Assembly: GCA_020866945.1 (NCBI GenBank)
Contig: JAJBVW010000026.1
Coordinates: forward strand, 1 to 10,125
Source of the DNA: Oscillospiraceae bacterium
GTDB lineage: Bacteria; Bacillota; Clostridia; Oscillospirales; Oscillospiraceae
Reading direction: 5' to 3'
DNA: 10,125 nt
In this document: positions 1-6,335 of the stretch, one piece after another
How the letters are laid out: the number at the start of each line of letters is the position of its first letter
Numbering within the stretch: the stretch's first letter is position 1
Notes under the pieces: generated by a model
Database searches by the model: none
Told to the model about the DNA's origin: nothing
Seen by the model: the letters and a program-made list of their open reading frames with translations, nothing else
Program-made: the position numbers and the translations under genes

Positions 1-138
1 TCATGATTGCGGCCTTCTCCGGCAACCCACCCTACGGGTTCTGATTTTCGGCAAAGCAAGCAACTTCGGGAGCGCCTGGCAGTCATACCCGCCTGTCGGA
101 CGCTCCCTCCTGACAGAATGGAGGTCGATACCATCACC
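1..138. other. Left-edge segment without a convincing gene
   Basis: No recognisable protein is encoded here. Frame 2 is open from the window edge to a TGA at 140-142, but its translation matches no family I know. A short frame-3 reading frame starts at 3 and stops at 42-44. The main structure is the hairpin at 68-107. A small inverted repeat (AACCC, 7-nt loop, GGGTT) lies near 24-40. No good -35/-10 pair is visible, so the downstream genes may be transcribed from beyond the left edge. Confidence 0.4.
68..107. repeat. Strong imperfect hairpin upstream of the macrodomain gene
   Basis: GGGAGCG at 68-74 pairs perfectly with CGCTCCC at 101-107. The stem continues inward as 75-76 with 98-99 and 78-82 with 93-97 (one G-U pair), with T77 and A100 bulged and a 10-nt loop at 83-92. 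This gives about 14 base pairs. No T-tract follows on either strand, so it is not a standard intrinsic terminator. It ends 12 nt before the GGAGGT ribosome binding site at 120-125. It may be a leader structure, a processing site, or part of an interspersed repeat. Confidence 0.55.
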
Positions 139-192
139 ATGACCCAGAACGAACGCAGAATTTACCTGATTCGCGCGCTTCTCGCAGAGAGG
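139..192 (+). pseudogene. Out-of-frame N-terminal piece of the macrodomain gene
   Basis: An ATG at 139 lies 13 nt after a GGAGGT site and encodes 18 residues, MTQNERRIYLIRALLAER, which resemble the usual N-terminus of Zn-type macrodomain hydrolases. At about 190-192 the homology moves to the reading frame of the downstream ORF, which continues with AQYRDMEIP. A single base missing near 190-194 would explain this. Restoring it would give one protein of about 257 residues, close to the family's usual length. No slippery heptamer is visible, so programmed frameshifting is not supported. A sequencing error or a real mutation are both possible. Confidence 0.6.
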
Positions 193-206
193 CGCAGTAT
201 CGGGAC

Positions 207-911
207 ATGGAAATACCCGCGGACGAACAGCAGCAAAAACAGCTTCTGCGGGCGCTTTTCAACGTGCGGATGCCAGCGCCTGTCAGCGCGGAGTTTCTGG
301 AAATACAGGACGCCTATTTGCAGGAGGAAACACGGCAGAAGGGGATTACCGACATCGCCGACCTGACGCCGCTGCAGGAGGGCCTCTATCTCTGGCAGGG
401 CGACATTACCACCCTTCGCTGCGGAGCTATCGTCAACGCCGCCAACTCCCAGATGCTCGGCTGCTTCCGCCCCAACCACAGCTGCATCGACAATGCGATT
501 CATACCTATGCGGGCGTTCAGCTTCGCGCCGCCTGCGCGGAGCTGATGGAACAGCAGGGATGTGAGGAAGAGACAGGCGGAGCAAAAATAACGCCTGCGT
601 TCAATCTCCCCTGTGATTATGTGCTGCACACCGTCGGCCCTGTCGTCGGACCCCGGCTCACAGCCGAGGACAGGGAGCTTCTGGCCTCCTGCTATCGCTC
701 CTGCCTGGCGCTGGCGGAGCAGAATAAAATTCAAAGCGTCGCCTTCTGCTGCATCTCCACCGGGGTATTTCACTTCCCCAGCGATAATGCGGCGGAAATC
801 GCAGTCAGCACCGTGAAGGAGTACAGGAAACAAACTCACAGCGAAATCGAGGTAATTTTCAATGTTTTCAAAGACAGCGACCGACAAATCTACCAAAATC
901 TTCTCAGATAA
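207..911 (+). CDS. Zinc-type macrodomain protein-ADP-ribose hydrolase
   Basis: This 234-residue protein is predicted to remove ADP-ribose from modified proteins, reversing the action of the sirtuin encoded next to it. Visible macrodomain signatures are GDIT at 65-68, NAAN at 77-80, HTVGP at 141-145 and the ADP-ribose loop STGVF at 184-188. C86, H91 and C93 have the C-x4-H-x-C spacing of the zinc-binding macrodomains found beside class M sirtuins in Staphylococcus and Streptococcus. ATG 207 is the first start in this frame, but it has no good ribosome binding site. The natural start is probably ATG 139, in another frame, which implies a frameshift near 190. The macrodomain itself is complete, so the protein may still work if translated. 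The 3' end overlaps the sirtuin gene by 50 nt. The family is confident; the state of the N-terminus is uncertain. Confidence 0.88.
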   Translation: MEIPADEQQQKQLLRALFNVRMPAPVSAEFLEIQDAYLQEETRQKGITDIADLTPLQEGLYLWQGDITTLRCGAIVNAANSQMLGCFRPNHSCIDNAIHTYAGVQLRAACAELMEQQGCEEETGGAKITPAFNLPCDYVLHTVGPVVGPRLTAEDRELLASCYRSCLALAEQNKIQSVAFCCISTGVFHFPSDNAAEIAVSTVKEYRKQTHSEIEVIFNVFKDSDRQIYQNLLR

Positions 912-1737
912 TATCGACCGGCTGAAGCATGAGCTGGAAACGGCTGACGCCATTGTTATCGGCGCCGGGGCAGGACTGTCTACCTCCGCAGGAATGCACT
1001 ACAGCGGGGAGCGGTTTGAAAAGACCTTTGCGGATTTTCACAGAAAATACGGCATCACTGATATGTATTCCGGCGGATTCTACCCCTTTGAATGTCTGGA
1101 GGAATACTGGGCGTGGTGGTCGCGGCACATTCTGATCAACCGCTATGAGGCAGGCGTTGGAAAGCCTTATGCCGACCTGCTGGAGCTGGTGAAGGACAAG
1201 GATTACTTCGTGCTGACCACCAACGTAGATCATCAATTCCAGCTTGCGGGATTTGATAAAAAGCGGCTGTTCTATACCCAGGGCGATTATGGCCTGTGGC
1301 AATGTTCCAAGCCCTGCCATGACAAAACCTACGACAACGAGGACGCCGTTCGGACAATGGTCGCCGAACAGAAGGACATGAAAATTCCTTCGGAACGGAT
1401 CCCCCGCTGCCCGGTCTGCGGCGCGCCCATGACCATGAACCTGCGCTGCGACGACACATTTGTGGAGGATGAGGGCTGGCACAAGGCGGCGAAGCGCTAC
1501 AGCGATTTTATCCGGCGGCATGAAGCCATGCACGTTCTGTTTCTAGAGCTTGGCGTGGGAGCGAATACGCCGGTCATCATCAAATACCCCTTCTGGCAGA
1601 TGACAGCGAAAAATCCTCTGGCTGTATATGCCTGCATTAACCTTGGGGAAGCCTTCTGTCCCCGGGAAATTGCGCCTCAGGCAATCTGTATTGACAATGA
1701 CATCGGTTCCGTGCTGACAATGCTGGCAGACCAATAA
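862..1737 (+). CDS. Class M sirtuin (SirTM), NAD-dependent protein ADP-ribosyltransferase
   Basis: A 291-residue SirTM-type sirtuin. Characterised relatives transfer ADP-ribose from NAD+ to a lipoylated GcvH-like carrier and are reversed by the partner macrodomain. The NAD-binding GAGAGLSTSAGMHY motif is at 34-47 and TTNVDHQF at 119-126, including N121 and D123. The sirtuin catalytic His is replaced by Gln (TQG, Q140), which is typical of this class. C148, C152, C183 and C186 form the zinc ribbon. Conserved class M segments such as GDYGLWQCS (141-149) and KYPFWQMT (241-248) are present. ATG 862 is preceded by CGAGGT at 848-853 with 8-nt spacing, which supports this start despite the 50-nt overlap with the macrodomain gene; translation is probably coupled. 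No GcvH-L or lipoate ligase gene is visible in the window, so the target is unknown here. Confidence 0.92.
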   Translation: MFSKTATDKSTKIFSDNIDRLKHELETADAIVIGAGAGLSTSAGMHYSGERFEKTFADFHRKYGITDMYSGGFYPFECLEEYWAWWSRHILINRYEAGVGKPYADLLELVKDKDYFVLTTNVDHQFQLAGFDKKRLFYTQGDYGLWQCSKPCHDKTYDNEDAVRTMVAEQKDMKIPSERIPRCPVCGAPMTMNLRCDDTFVEDEGWHKAAKRYSDFIRRHEAMHVLFLELGVGANTPVIIKYPFWQMTAKNPLAVYACINLGEAFCPREIAPQAICIDNDIGSVLTMLADQ

Positions 1738-1761
1738 GTACGGCGGAACTGCTTTTATGAC

Positions 1762-1802
1762 AAAAAGCATCGACAGGCTGCGATAACCTGTCGATGCTTT
1801 TT
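1762..1802. terminator. Bidirectional intrinsic terminator between SirTM and tsf
   Basis: A perfect 16-bp inverted repeat: AAAAAGCATCGACAGG at 1762-1777 pairs with CCTGTCGATGCTTTTT at 1787-1802 around a 9-nt loop. The T-run on the plus strand and A-run on the left arm let it work in both directions. It lies 25 nt after the sirtuin stop and 58 nt beyond the tsf stop, so it probably serves both convergent transcripts. Confidence 0.93.
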
Positions 1803-1859
1803 ATCTTGTATGCCGCTTATGCCGCTCGGATATTACCGCCCGGCAAAGCCTTGTATCTT

Positions 1860-2780
1860 TTAGCCCTGGGTCAGCTTGGCCACCTCGGCAGCCAGGTCGT
1901 CCTCGCGCTTCTCGATGCCCTCGCCCTTTTCAAAGCGGACATAGCTCTTCACGGTGATGGGCGCGCCCACCTCCTTGGCGACGGCGGCAACGTGAGCGGA
2001 GACGTCCTCTCCCTCGCCCTTGACGAAGGCCTGCTGAAGCAGGCAGATCTCCTTATACATCTTCTCCACGCCGCCCATGACAATCTTCTCGATGATGGCG
2101 TCGGGCTTTTTGGCGTTCTTCGGATCCTGCTTGGCCTGGGCCAGACGAACCTCCTTTTCATGGGCAACAAACGCCTCGTCCACCATGGACTTATCCAGGA
2201 ACTGAGGCCGCATAGCGGCAATCTGCATGGCGATGTCCTTGCCAAGCTCTATGACGGCGGGGTCAGTGCTGGTGGTGTCCAGCGTGACCAGAACGCCGAT
2301 CTTGCCGTTCATGTGGACATAGGGCACGTTCACGCCCTCAGCCACGCGCTCGAAGCGGCGAATCTGCATATTCTCCCGCACGGAGAGGAACAGCTCGTTT
2401 TTCGCATCGGCCACGGTGGTCTTGCCGTCCACCCAGGTAGCGGCCATCAGGGCGTCCAGATTGGCGGGGTTTTCCTTGGCAATCACGGTGGCAAGGTCGG
2501 TCACGAAGCTCTTGAAGAGGTCGTTTCCGGCGACGAAGTCGCTCTCGCAGTTGACCTCCACGGCCACGCCCACGCCGTCCACCACGGCGGCATAAGCCAT
2601 GCCCTCGGCGGCGACGCGGCTGGCCTTTTTGCCAGCGCTGGCCAGGCCCTTTTCACGGAGATAATCTACAGCCTTGTCCATATCGCCCTCGCAGGCGACC
2701 AGGGCCTTTTTGCAGTCCATCAGACCTGCGCCGGTGCTCTGGCGCAGCTCATTGACCATTGCAGCAGTAACAGCAGCCAT
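1860..2780 (-). CDS. tsf: Translation elongation factor Ts
   Basis: EF-Ts, 306 residues, the guanine nucleotide exchange factor that reloads EF-Tu with GTP in the cytoplasm. The N-terminal UBA-like domain carries the signature STGAGLMDCKKAL at 15-27, and the EF-Tu-contacting segment NCESDFVAGND is at 77-87, followed by the core dimerisation domains. Length is normal for the family. The ATG at 2778-2780 has AAGGAGG about 10 nt upstream, inside the 3' end of rpsB; only 2 nt separate it from the rpsB stop, so the two are co-transcribed and probably translationally coupled. A second in-frame ATG, residue 8, is less favoured because the ribosome binding site fits the first. Transcription probably ends at the hairpin at 1762-1802. 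Confidence 0.98.
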   Translation of the reverse strand: MAAVTAAMVNELRQSTGAGLMDCKKALVACEGDMDKAVDYLREKGLASAGKKASRVAAEGMAYAAVVDGVGVAVEVNCESDFVAGNDLFKSFVTDLATVIAKENPANLDALMAATWVDGKTTVADAKNELFLSVRENMQIRRFERVAEGVNVPYVHMNGKIGVLVTLDTTSTDPAVIELGKDIAMQIAAMRPQFLDKSMVDEAFVAHEKEVRLAQAKQDPKNAKKPDAIIEKIVMGGVEKMYKEICLLQQAFVKGEGEDVSAHVAAVAKEVGAPITVKSYVRFEKGEGIEKREDDLAAEVAKLTQG

Positions 2781-2782
2781 TA

Positions 2783-3520
2783 TTATTCTTCCTCCTTCGC
2801 AGGTGCTTCCTCAGTCGCGGCCTCCATCGCGGCGTCCTCGCCCTGACGGCCCTCCTGGACGGCATTTGCGATGGTAGCGGAAATCAGACGGATGGCGCGG
2901 ATGGCGTCATCGTTGCCGGGAATCACATAGTCCACCTCATCCGGGTCGCAGTTGGTGTCCACAATCGCCACGATGGGGATGTGCAGCTTGCGGGCCTCCG
3001 CGATGGCGTTATGCTCCTTGCGGGGGTCGATGACGAACAGCGCGCCGGGCAGACGCTTCATGTCCTTCACGCCGCCGAGATATTTCTCCAGCTTTGCCTG
3101 CTCGCTCATCAGCTTCATGACTTCCTTCTTGGGCAGCATATCGAAGGTGCCGTCCTCCGACATACGCTGGAGCTGATTCATGCGGTCAACGCGGGTGCGC
3201 ATGGTCTTGAAGTTTGTGAGCATACCGCCGAGCCAGCGGGCGTTCACATAGTACATCCCCACGCGGGACGCCTCTTCCTTCACCGCGTCGTGCGCCTGCT
3301 TTTTGGTGCCGACAAACAGGATGGTCTGGCCGCTTTCCGCCAGGGAGCGGACGAAGTCATAGGCCTCCTCCAGCTTTTTGACCGTCTTTTGCAGGTCGAT
3401 GATATAAATGCCGTTGCGCTCCATATAGATGTACTCGGCCATCTTGGGGTTCCAGCGGCGGGTCTGATGCCCGAAATGCACGCCAGCCTCCAGGAGCTGC
3501 TTCATAGAAACTACTGCCAT
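2783..3520 (-). CDS. rpsB: 30S ribosomal protein S2
   Basis: Ribosomal protein S2, 245 residues, a late-assembling protein of the small subunit that binds 16S rRNA and helps recruit S1 where S1 is present. Conserved segments are GVHFGHQTRRWNPKM at 13-27, FVGTKKQA at 69-76, RWLGGMLTNF at 95-104, DPRKEHNAI at 165-173 and DTNCDPDEVDYVIPGNDDAI at 188-207. The C-terminus is a short Glu/Ala-rich tail, common in S2. ATG 3518-3520 has a strong AAAGGAGG site upstream. It is the first gene of the rpsB-tsf operon, transcribed from the promoter at 3637-3665. In several bacteria S2 represses its own operon through the mRNA leader; the leader here is long enough and foldable, but such control is inferred. 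Confidence 0.98.
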   Translation of the reverse strand: MAVVSMKQLLEAGVHFGHQTRRWNPKMAEYIYMERNGIYIIDLQKTVKKLEEAYDFVRSLAESGQTILFVGTKKQAHDAVKEEASRVGMYYVNARWLGGMLTNFKTMRTRVDRMNQLQRMSEDGTFDMLPKKEVMKLMSEQAKLEKYLGGVKDMKRLPGALFVIDPRKEHNAIAEARKLHIPIVAIVDTNCDPDEVDYVIPGNDDAIRAIRLISATIANAVQEGRQGEDAAMEAATEEAPAKEEE

Positions 3521-3558
3521 TACGTTGTATCCTCCTTTTTTTATTCAGTTTTACCCTC

Positions 3559-3614
3559 CGAACGCTTCATCCTTACGGCCATCCAAACGGAACCGGGCCG
3601 CGCGTCGGCGTTCG
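3559..3614 (-). promoter_or_regulatory. Foldable rpsB 5' leader, candidate autoregulatory RNA
   Basis: In the predicted leader of about 110 nt, CGAACGC (3614-3608 on the transcript strand) can pair perfectly with GCGTTCG (3565-3559), enclosing an inner CGGCC/GGCCG stem. The outer stem ends roughly 30 nt before the rpsB ribosome binding site. Ribosomal protein operons often have such leaders for feedback by the encoded protein. I do not recognise this as a named leader family, and compensatory changes in relatives cannot be checked here. Confidence 0.4.
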
Positions 3615-3636
3615 TGCGTAATTGGCAAGCCATGGT

Positions 3637-3665
3637 ATTATACCAGACAGGCCCCGGCTTTGCAA
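3637..3665 (-). promoter_or_regulatory. Sigma-A promoter of rpsB-tsf
   Basis: On the minus strand, -35 TTGCAA (3665-3660), a 17-nt spacer and a perfect -10 TATAAT (3642-3637). An A-rich stretch directly upstream of the -35 (about 3669-3688) resembles an UP element, as expected for a strong ribosomal protein promoter. The transcription start is predicted near 3630, about 110 nt before the rpsB start. Confidence 0.88.
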
Positions 3666-3713
3666 GCCTTTTTTATAGATTTTTCAATGCTTTCAGGCGT
3701 TTTTTCCCTCTGC

Positions 3714-3995
3714 TCACTGAAACCAGGGCTTTTTTGGCCGCTTGCCGCGTCGGATGGCGTGGTCGGACTCCACCAGGATGATGTCGTCCCCGATACGGCT
3801 GATGCACTCCCAGGGCAGCACATAGTCGTCCTCCCATCCCACTAGGCCGAAATACCGGGCCTTCCCCGGCACGATCAGGGCCGTAATGCGCCCCTCTGGG
3901 GCGTCAAACTCCGCGTCGCACACATACCCCAGCCGGGTGCCCGTGCGGACGTTTATCACCTCTTTATATCGAAATTCTGAAAACCGGCACAGCAT
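3714..3995 (-). CDS. YlmC/YmxH-family PRC-barrel sporulation protein
   Basis: A 93-residue protein matching the YlmC/YmxH family: a single PRC-barrel (about 4-77) opening with FSEFRYKEVINVRTGTRLGYV and continuing through the TALIVPG strand at 38-44. Members are small cytoplasmic proteins linked to sporulation in Bacilli and Clostridia, with no known catalytic activity. ATG 3993-3995 is preceded by a GGGAGGGG ribosome binding site at suitable spacing. The basic tail RRGKRPKKPWFQ is near the stop. It lies upstream of rpsB on the same strand, but rpsB has its own promoter and no clear terminator separates them, so some read-through is possible. Its own promoter is not clear; see the palindrome at 4016-4028. 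Confidence 0.85.
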   Translation of the reverse strand: MLCRFSEFRYKEVINVRTGTRLGYVCDAEFDAPEGRITALIVPGKARYFGLVGWEDDYVLPWECISRIGDDIILVESDHAIRRGKRPKKPWFQ

Positions 3996-4015
3996 AGTCT
4001 ATCCCCTCCCGCGAT

Positions 4016-4028
4016 ATAGTCAGACTAT
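4016..4028. repeat. Short perfect palindrome upstream of the YlmC-like gene
   Basis: ATAGTC, one central A, then GACTAT: 6-bp arms, 21 nt before the start of the YlmC-like gene. It could be an operator or be part of that gene's promoter region. The function is unknown and chance is possible. Confidence 0.35.
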
Positions 4029-4071
4029 TCTATGCAGAGATTGTCGAATATATGTGGAGGGCCGCAGAATG

Positions 4072-4112
4072 TATTTATTGTTTTTCGATAAATATTTCTT
4101 GACTTTCGATAA
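4072..4112 (+). promoter_or_regulatory. Candidate operator cluster of the DUF2975-XRE-DUF4173 operon
   Basis: Directly upstream of and across the -35 box there is an inverted repeat, TATTTAT (4072-4078) and ATAAATA (4088-4094), and a direct repeat of TTTCGATAA at 4083-4091 and 4104-4112. The direct repeats are 21 bp apart, about two helical turns, and flank the -35 at 4099-4104. A related TCGAATATAT occurs at 4044-4053. Such sites fit binding by the XRE-type repressor encoded in the operon, but that link is inferred. Confidence 0.4.
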
Positions 4113-4127
4113 TATCTATGCTATCCT
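4099..4127 (+). promoter_or_regulatory. Sigma-A promoter of the DUF2975 operon
   Basis: The -35 TTGACT (4099-4104), a 17-nt spacer and the -10 TATCCT (4122-4127) lie 43 nt before the DUF2975 start. The surrounding AT-rich repeats contrast with the GC-rich genes and mark the control region. Confidence 0.75.
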
Positions 4128-4169
4128 GCAGGTGTTCCGGAACAAAAACTCAACCATGAGGTGATTCAT

Positions 4170-4652
4170 ATGACAAAGCAAAGCAAGCTGGCCCGCTGTC
4201 TGCGGGCGCTGACAGTACTCGGATGGTGCGGCTGCGGGGTGCTGGCCTTTTTTGTGGCGCCCCTGATGGCGGAGGAGGCGGCCTGGATGGAACCGACCCT
4301 GGCCTGGCTGCAATGGCCGGGACTTATCTGCTTCTGGGCCGCCATGGTGCCGGTGGTGATGGCCCTGTGGCACGCCTGGAAAATTTTCGGCGAAATTGGC
4401 AGGGACAACAGCTTCTGCGCCGAAAATGCCCGGCGGCTGAAAATCATCAGCCGTCTGGCCCTGGGGGACACTGTCGCCTGCCTTGCGGGGCTGGTGTTTC
4501 TTCTGTGCCTGGGAGCCATGCCGCCGGGGCTGTTTCTCCTGCTGCTGGCTGTCATCGGCATGGGGGCCGCCATCGCCGTGGCCGCCGCTGCACTGAGTCA
4601 TCTGACACGCAAGGCCGCCGCCATCCAGGACGAAAACGACCTGACCATATGA
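4170..4652 (+). CDS. DUF2975 family membrane protein
   Basis: A 160-residue integral membrane protein of the DUF2975 family, with no known biochemical function. Four hydrophobic stretches are visible at about 11-33, 49-70, 99-115 and 119-142. Between the second and third is the family's characteristic segment IGRDNSFCAENARRLKIIS at 76-94. ATG 4170 is chosen because GAGGTG (4158-4163) sits 6 nt before it; an upstream GTG at 4161 lies inside that ribosome binding site and is not a likely start. Ten nucleotides separate its stop from the next gene. DUF2975 proteins are commonly encoded beside a small XRE regulator, as here, suggesting a membrane component that works with or is controlled by it. 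Confidence 0.85.
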   Translation: MTKQSKLARCLRALTVLGWCGCGVLAFFVAPLMAEEAAWMEPTLAWLQWPGLICFWAAMVPVVMALWHAWKIFGEIGRDNSFCAENARRLKIISRLALGDTVACLAGLVFLLCLGAMPPGLFLLLLAVIGMGAAIAVAAAALSHLTRKAAAIQDENDLTI

Positions 4653-4662
4653 GGTGCAAATC

Positions 4663-4878
4663 ATGATTGTCGTAAATTTAGACGTAATGCTGGCAAAGCG
4701 GCACATGAGCCTGACTCAGCTCTCGGAGGCCGTGGGCCTGACCATGGCGAACCTATCCGTATTAAAAACCGGCAAGGCCAAGGCGGTGCGCTTCACCACC
4801 CTGGACGCCATCTGCAAGGCCCTGGGCTGCCAGCCGGGAGATATTCTGGAATACCGGGAGGAGGACGAGCATGAATGA
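4663..4878 (+). CDS. Small XRE/Cro-type HTH regulator
   Basis: A 71-residue protein that is almost entirely one Cro/CI-type helix-turn-helix domain: VNLDVMLAKRHMSLTQLSEAVG (helices 1-2, about 4-25), the recognition region LTMANLSVLKTGKAK at 26-40, and FTTLDAICKALGCQPGDIL at 44-62. It resembles the YozG-like regulators usually found next to DUF2975. ATG 4663 follows GAGGTG (4651-4656) with 6-nt spacing; the GTG at 4654 is within that site. Its 3' end overlaps the next gene by 8 nt. It probably controls its own operon through the repeats at 4072-4112. There is no sensor domain, so a signal, if any, would come from a partner. Confidence 0.9.
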   Translation: MIVVNLDVMLAKRHMSLTQLSEAVGLTMANLSVLKTGKAKAVRFTTLDAICKALGCQPGDILEYREEDEHE

Positions 4879-6331
4879 ATCCGCCGCCCCCATCCCCCGG
4901 GATGACCCCGTTGGCTGGCGGGCACTGGCTGCGCCGCTGTGCGCTCTGGGGCTGGCCTGGCTGTTTTGGGCCGGCTTCGCCCCGGCCAACTGGGGGATAT
5001 ACGGGCCGGGGCGGGGGATTTTCGTCCGGGTGGCGGCCCACTTCGCCGCCGTGCTGCTGATGCTGGGCCGCCGGGTCTGCTGGTCGCCGGGGGCGGTACT
5101 GCTGACAGGGGCCAGCCTGATACTGGCCCTGTGCGCCGCCCTGTACAGCCTGCCCAGCCTGGCCCTGTTCAACTGCTTCGTGATTTTGGCGACAGCGGCC
5201 ATGGCCACCTTCGCCCTCTCCGGCCAGTGCAGATATGGGCCGGGGCGGCTCATGGCGGTGTTCGATACCATACGCCTGACCCTCCTGGCCCTTTGCTCGG
5301 AGATAAACGCCCCCTTTCGGCTGCTTCGGCAGGTGGGAAAGGCCCGCTGGGGCCGAATCGGGCGGGGTGTGCTGGCGGTGGTGATAGCCCTGCCGGTAGT
5401 AGGTCTGGTCATATGGCTCCTGTCCTCCGCCGACCCGGTCTTTGAAAGCCTTGTGGACATTCATCTGGAATGGAGCGCCGAGCCGCTGGCCATGAAAGTC
5501 CTCCGCATCGCAATTTTGGCCCTGTTTATCGCCTCCGGTCTGTACTTTCTCCAAAGGCCCGCAGACGCTTCAGCAGCCGCTCCCGTCCGGGAGCTGGACA
5601 GAACCAGACTGGTTCCCTCTCTGCTGACAGGGGCGGTACTGCTGGATATAGTGTATATTCTGTTCTGTGCCATACAAATACAATTCCTGTTCGGGGGCCG
5701 GGAGGCGGCGGTCATGGCTGGGGGCTGGGCGGCCTATGCCCGCTCCGGCTTCTTCCAGCTGGCGGCGGTGGCGGCCATCAACCTGACCCTGTGCCTGGCG
5801 GGAACGGACAGACGCTGCTTTGAAGTCCGGGGCGGACAGGTGCTGCGGGCCGCTCTCGCCCTGCTGCTGGCCTGCACCGCCGTCATTCTTCTCTCCGCCG
5901 CCCGGCGGATGCAGCTTTACATTCTGGCCTATGGCCTGTCCGTCCTCCGGCTGACCACCCTGTTTGTCATGGCTGTCACCCTGATTGGCCTGCTGGCCGC
6001 CGGGTATAAGCTCGCAAGGCCCGGGTTCCCCTTTTTCAAAACGGTGGGAACCATCGCCCTGATAAGCTGGTGTCTGCTGTGTCTGGCAAACCCCGCCGGT
6101 CTCACCGCCAGATATAACGTAAACGCCTATCTCGCCGGCCAACTGGAGGCGGTGGACGTGGAATATCTGGAATCTCTGGGAACCGACAGTCTTCCCGCCC
6201 TGACCCGGCTCGCCGGGGAATCGGCGGAGGACGGCCCCCGCGCCTCCGCCGCCATCGCCCGCCTGACCTCCCAGGTCCGGGAGGAGCGGATGTGGACACA
6301 GTGGAAAGCATCCTTTCTGCAAGCCCGATAA
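4871..6331 (+). CDS. DUF4173/DUF4153 family polytopic membrane protein
   Basis: A 486-residue multi-pass membrane protein with about ten to twelve hydrophobic segments between residues 17 and 410 and a soluble C-terminal tail. Family-typical motifs are YARSGFFQL at 289-297, RMQLYILAYGLSVLRL at 346-361 and NVNAYLAG at 416-423 followed by VEYLESLGTDSLPAL (429-443). The function of the family is unknown. ATG 4871 overlaps the end of the XRE gene by 8 nt and has GGAGGAGG (4857-4864) 6 nt upstream, so translation is probably coupled. The tail contains Ala/Glu/Arg-rich sequence ending LQAR. Transcription ends at the hairpin that begins 4 nt after the stop. Confidence 0.87.
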   Translation: MNESAAPIPRDDPVGWRALAAPLCALGLAWLFWAGFAPANWGIYGPGRGIFVRVAAHFAAVLLMLGRRVCWSPGAVLLTGASLILALCAALYSLPSLALFNCFVILATAAMATFALSGQCRYGPGRLMAVFDTIRLTLLALCSEINAPFRLLRQVGKARWGRIGRGVLAVVIALPVVGLVIWLLSSADPVFESLVDIHLEWSAEPLAMKVLRIAILALFIASGLYFLQRPADASAAAPVRELDRTRLVPSLLTGAVLLDIVYILFCAIQIQFLFGGREAAVMAGGWAAYARSGFFQLAAVAAINLTLCLAGTDRRCFEVRGGQVLRAALALLLACTAVILLSAARRMQLYILAYGLSVLRLTTLFVMAVTLIGLLAAGYKLARPGFPFFKTVGTIALISWCLLCLANPAGLTARYNVNAYLAGQLEAVDVEYLESLGTDSLPALTRLAGESAEDGPRASAAIARLTSQVREERMWTQWKASFLQAR

Positions 6332-6335
6332 ACGT

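Noticed and set aside
2..142. Frame-2 open stretch from the left edge as the 3' end of an upstream gene
   Set aside because: The translation matches no known family, crosses the hairpin and the ribosome binding site, and ends only 2 nt past the likely next start; a chance open frame is simpler.
185..200. Programmed -1 frameshift in the macrodomain gene
   Set aside because: No slippery heptamer or suitable downstream structure is evident; a mutation or sequencing error is more likely.
162..953. Minus-strand open frame of 263 codons across the macrodomain gene
   Set aside because: It is antisense to a clear macrodomain with all its motifs; no recognisable family.
1794..2846. Long 350-codon plus-strand open frame across tsf
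   Set aside because: It is antisense to the unmistakable EF-Ts gene; the His/Leu/Gly-rich translation is a typical shadow of GC-rich coding and it begins inside the terminator.
3656..3674. Plus-strand hairpin GGCTT-TGC-AAGCC with six Ts, like a terminator
   Set aside because: No plus-strand gene leads into it; it overlaps the -35 of the rpsB promoter, and the T-run is better read as an A-rich UP element on the minus strand.
4762..5554. Minus-strand open frames of 232 and 253 codons
   Set aside because: They are antisense to the DUF4173 gene, with low-complexity Arg/Gln/Pro-rich translations and no ribosome binding site or family likeness.
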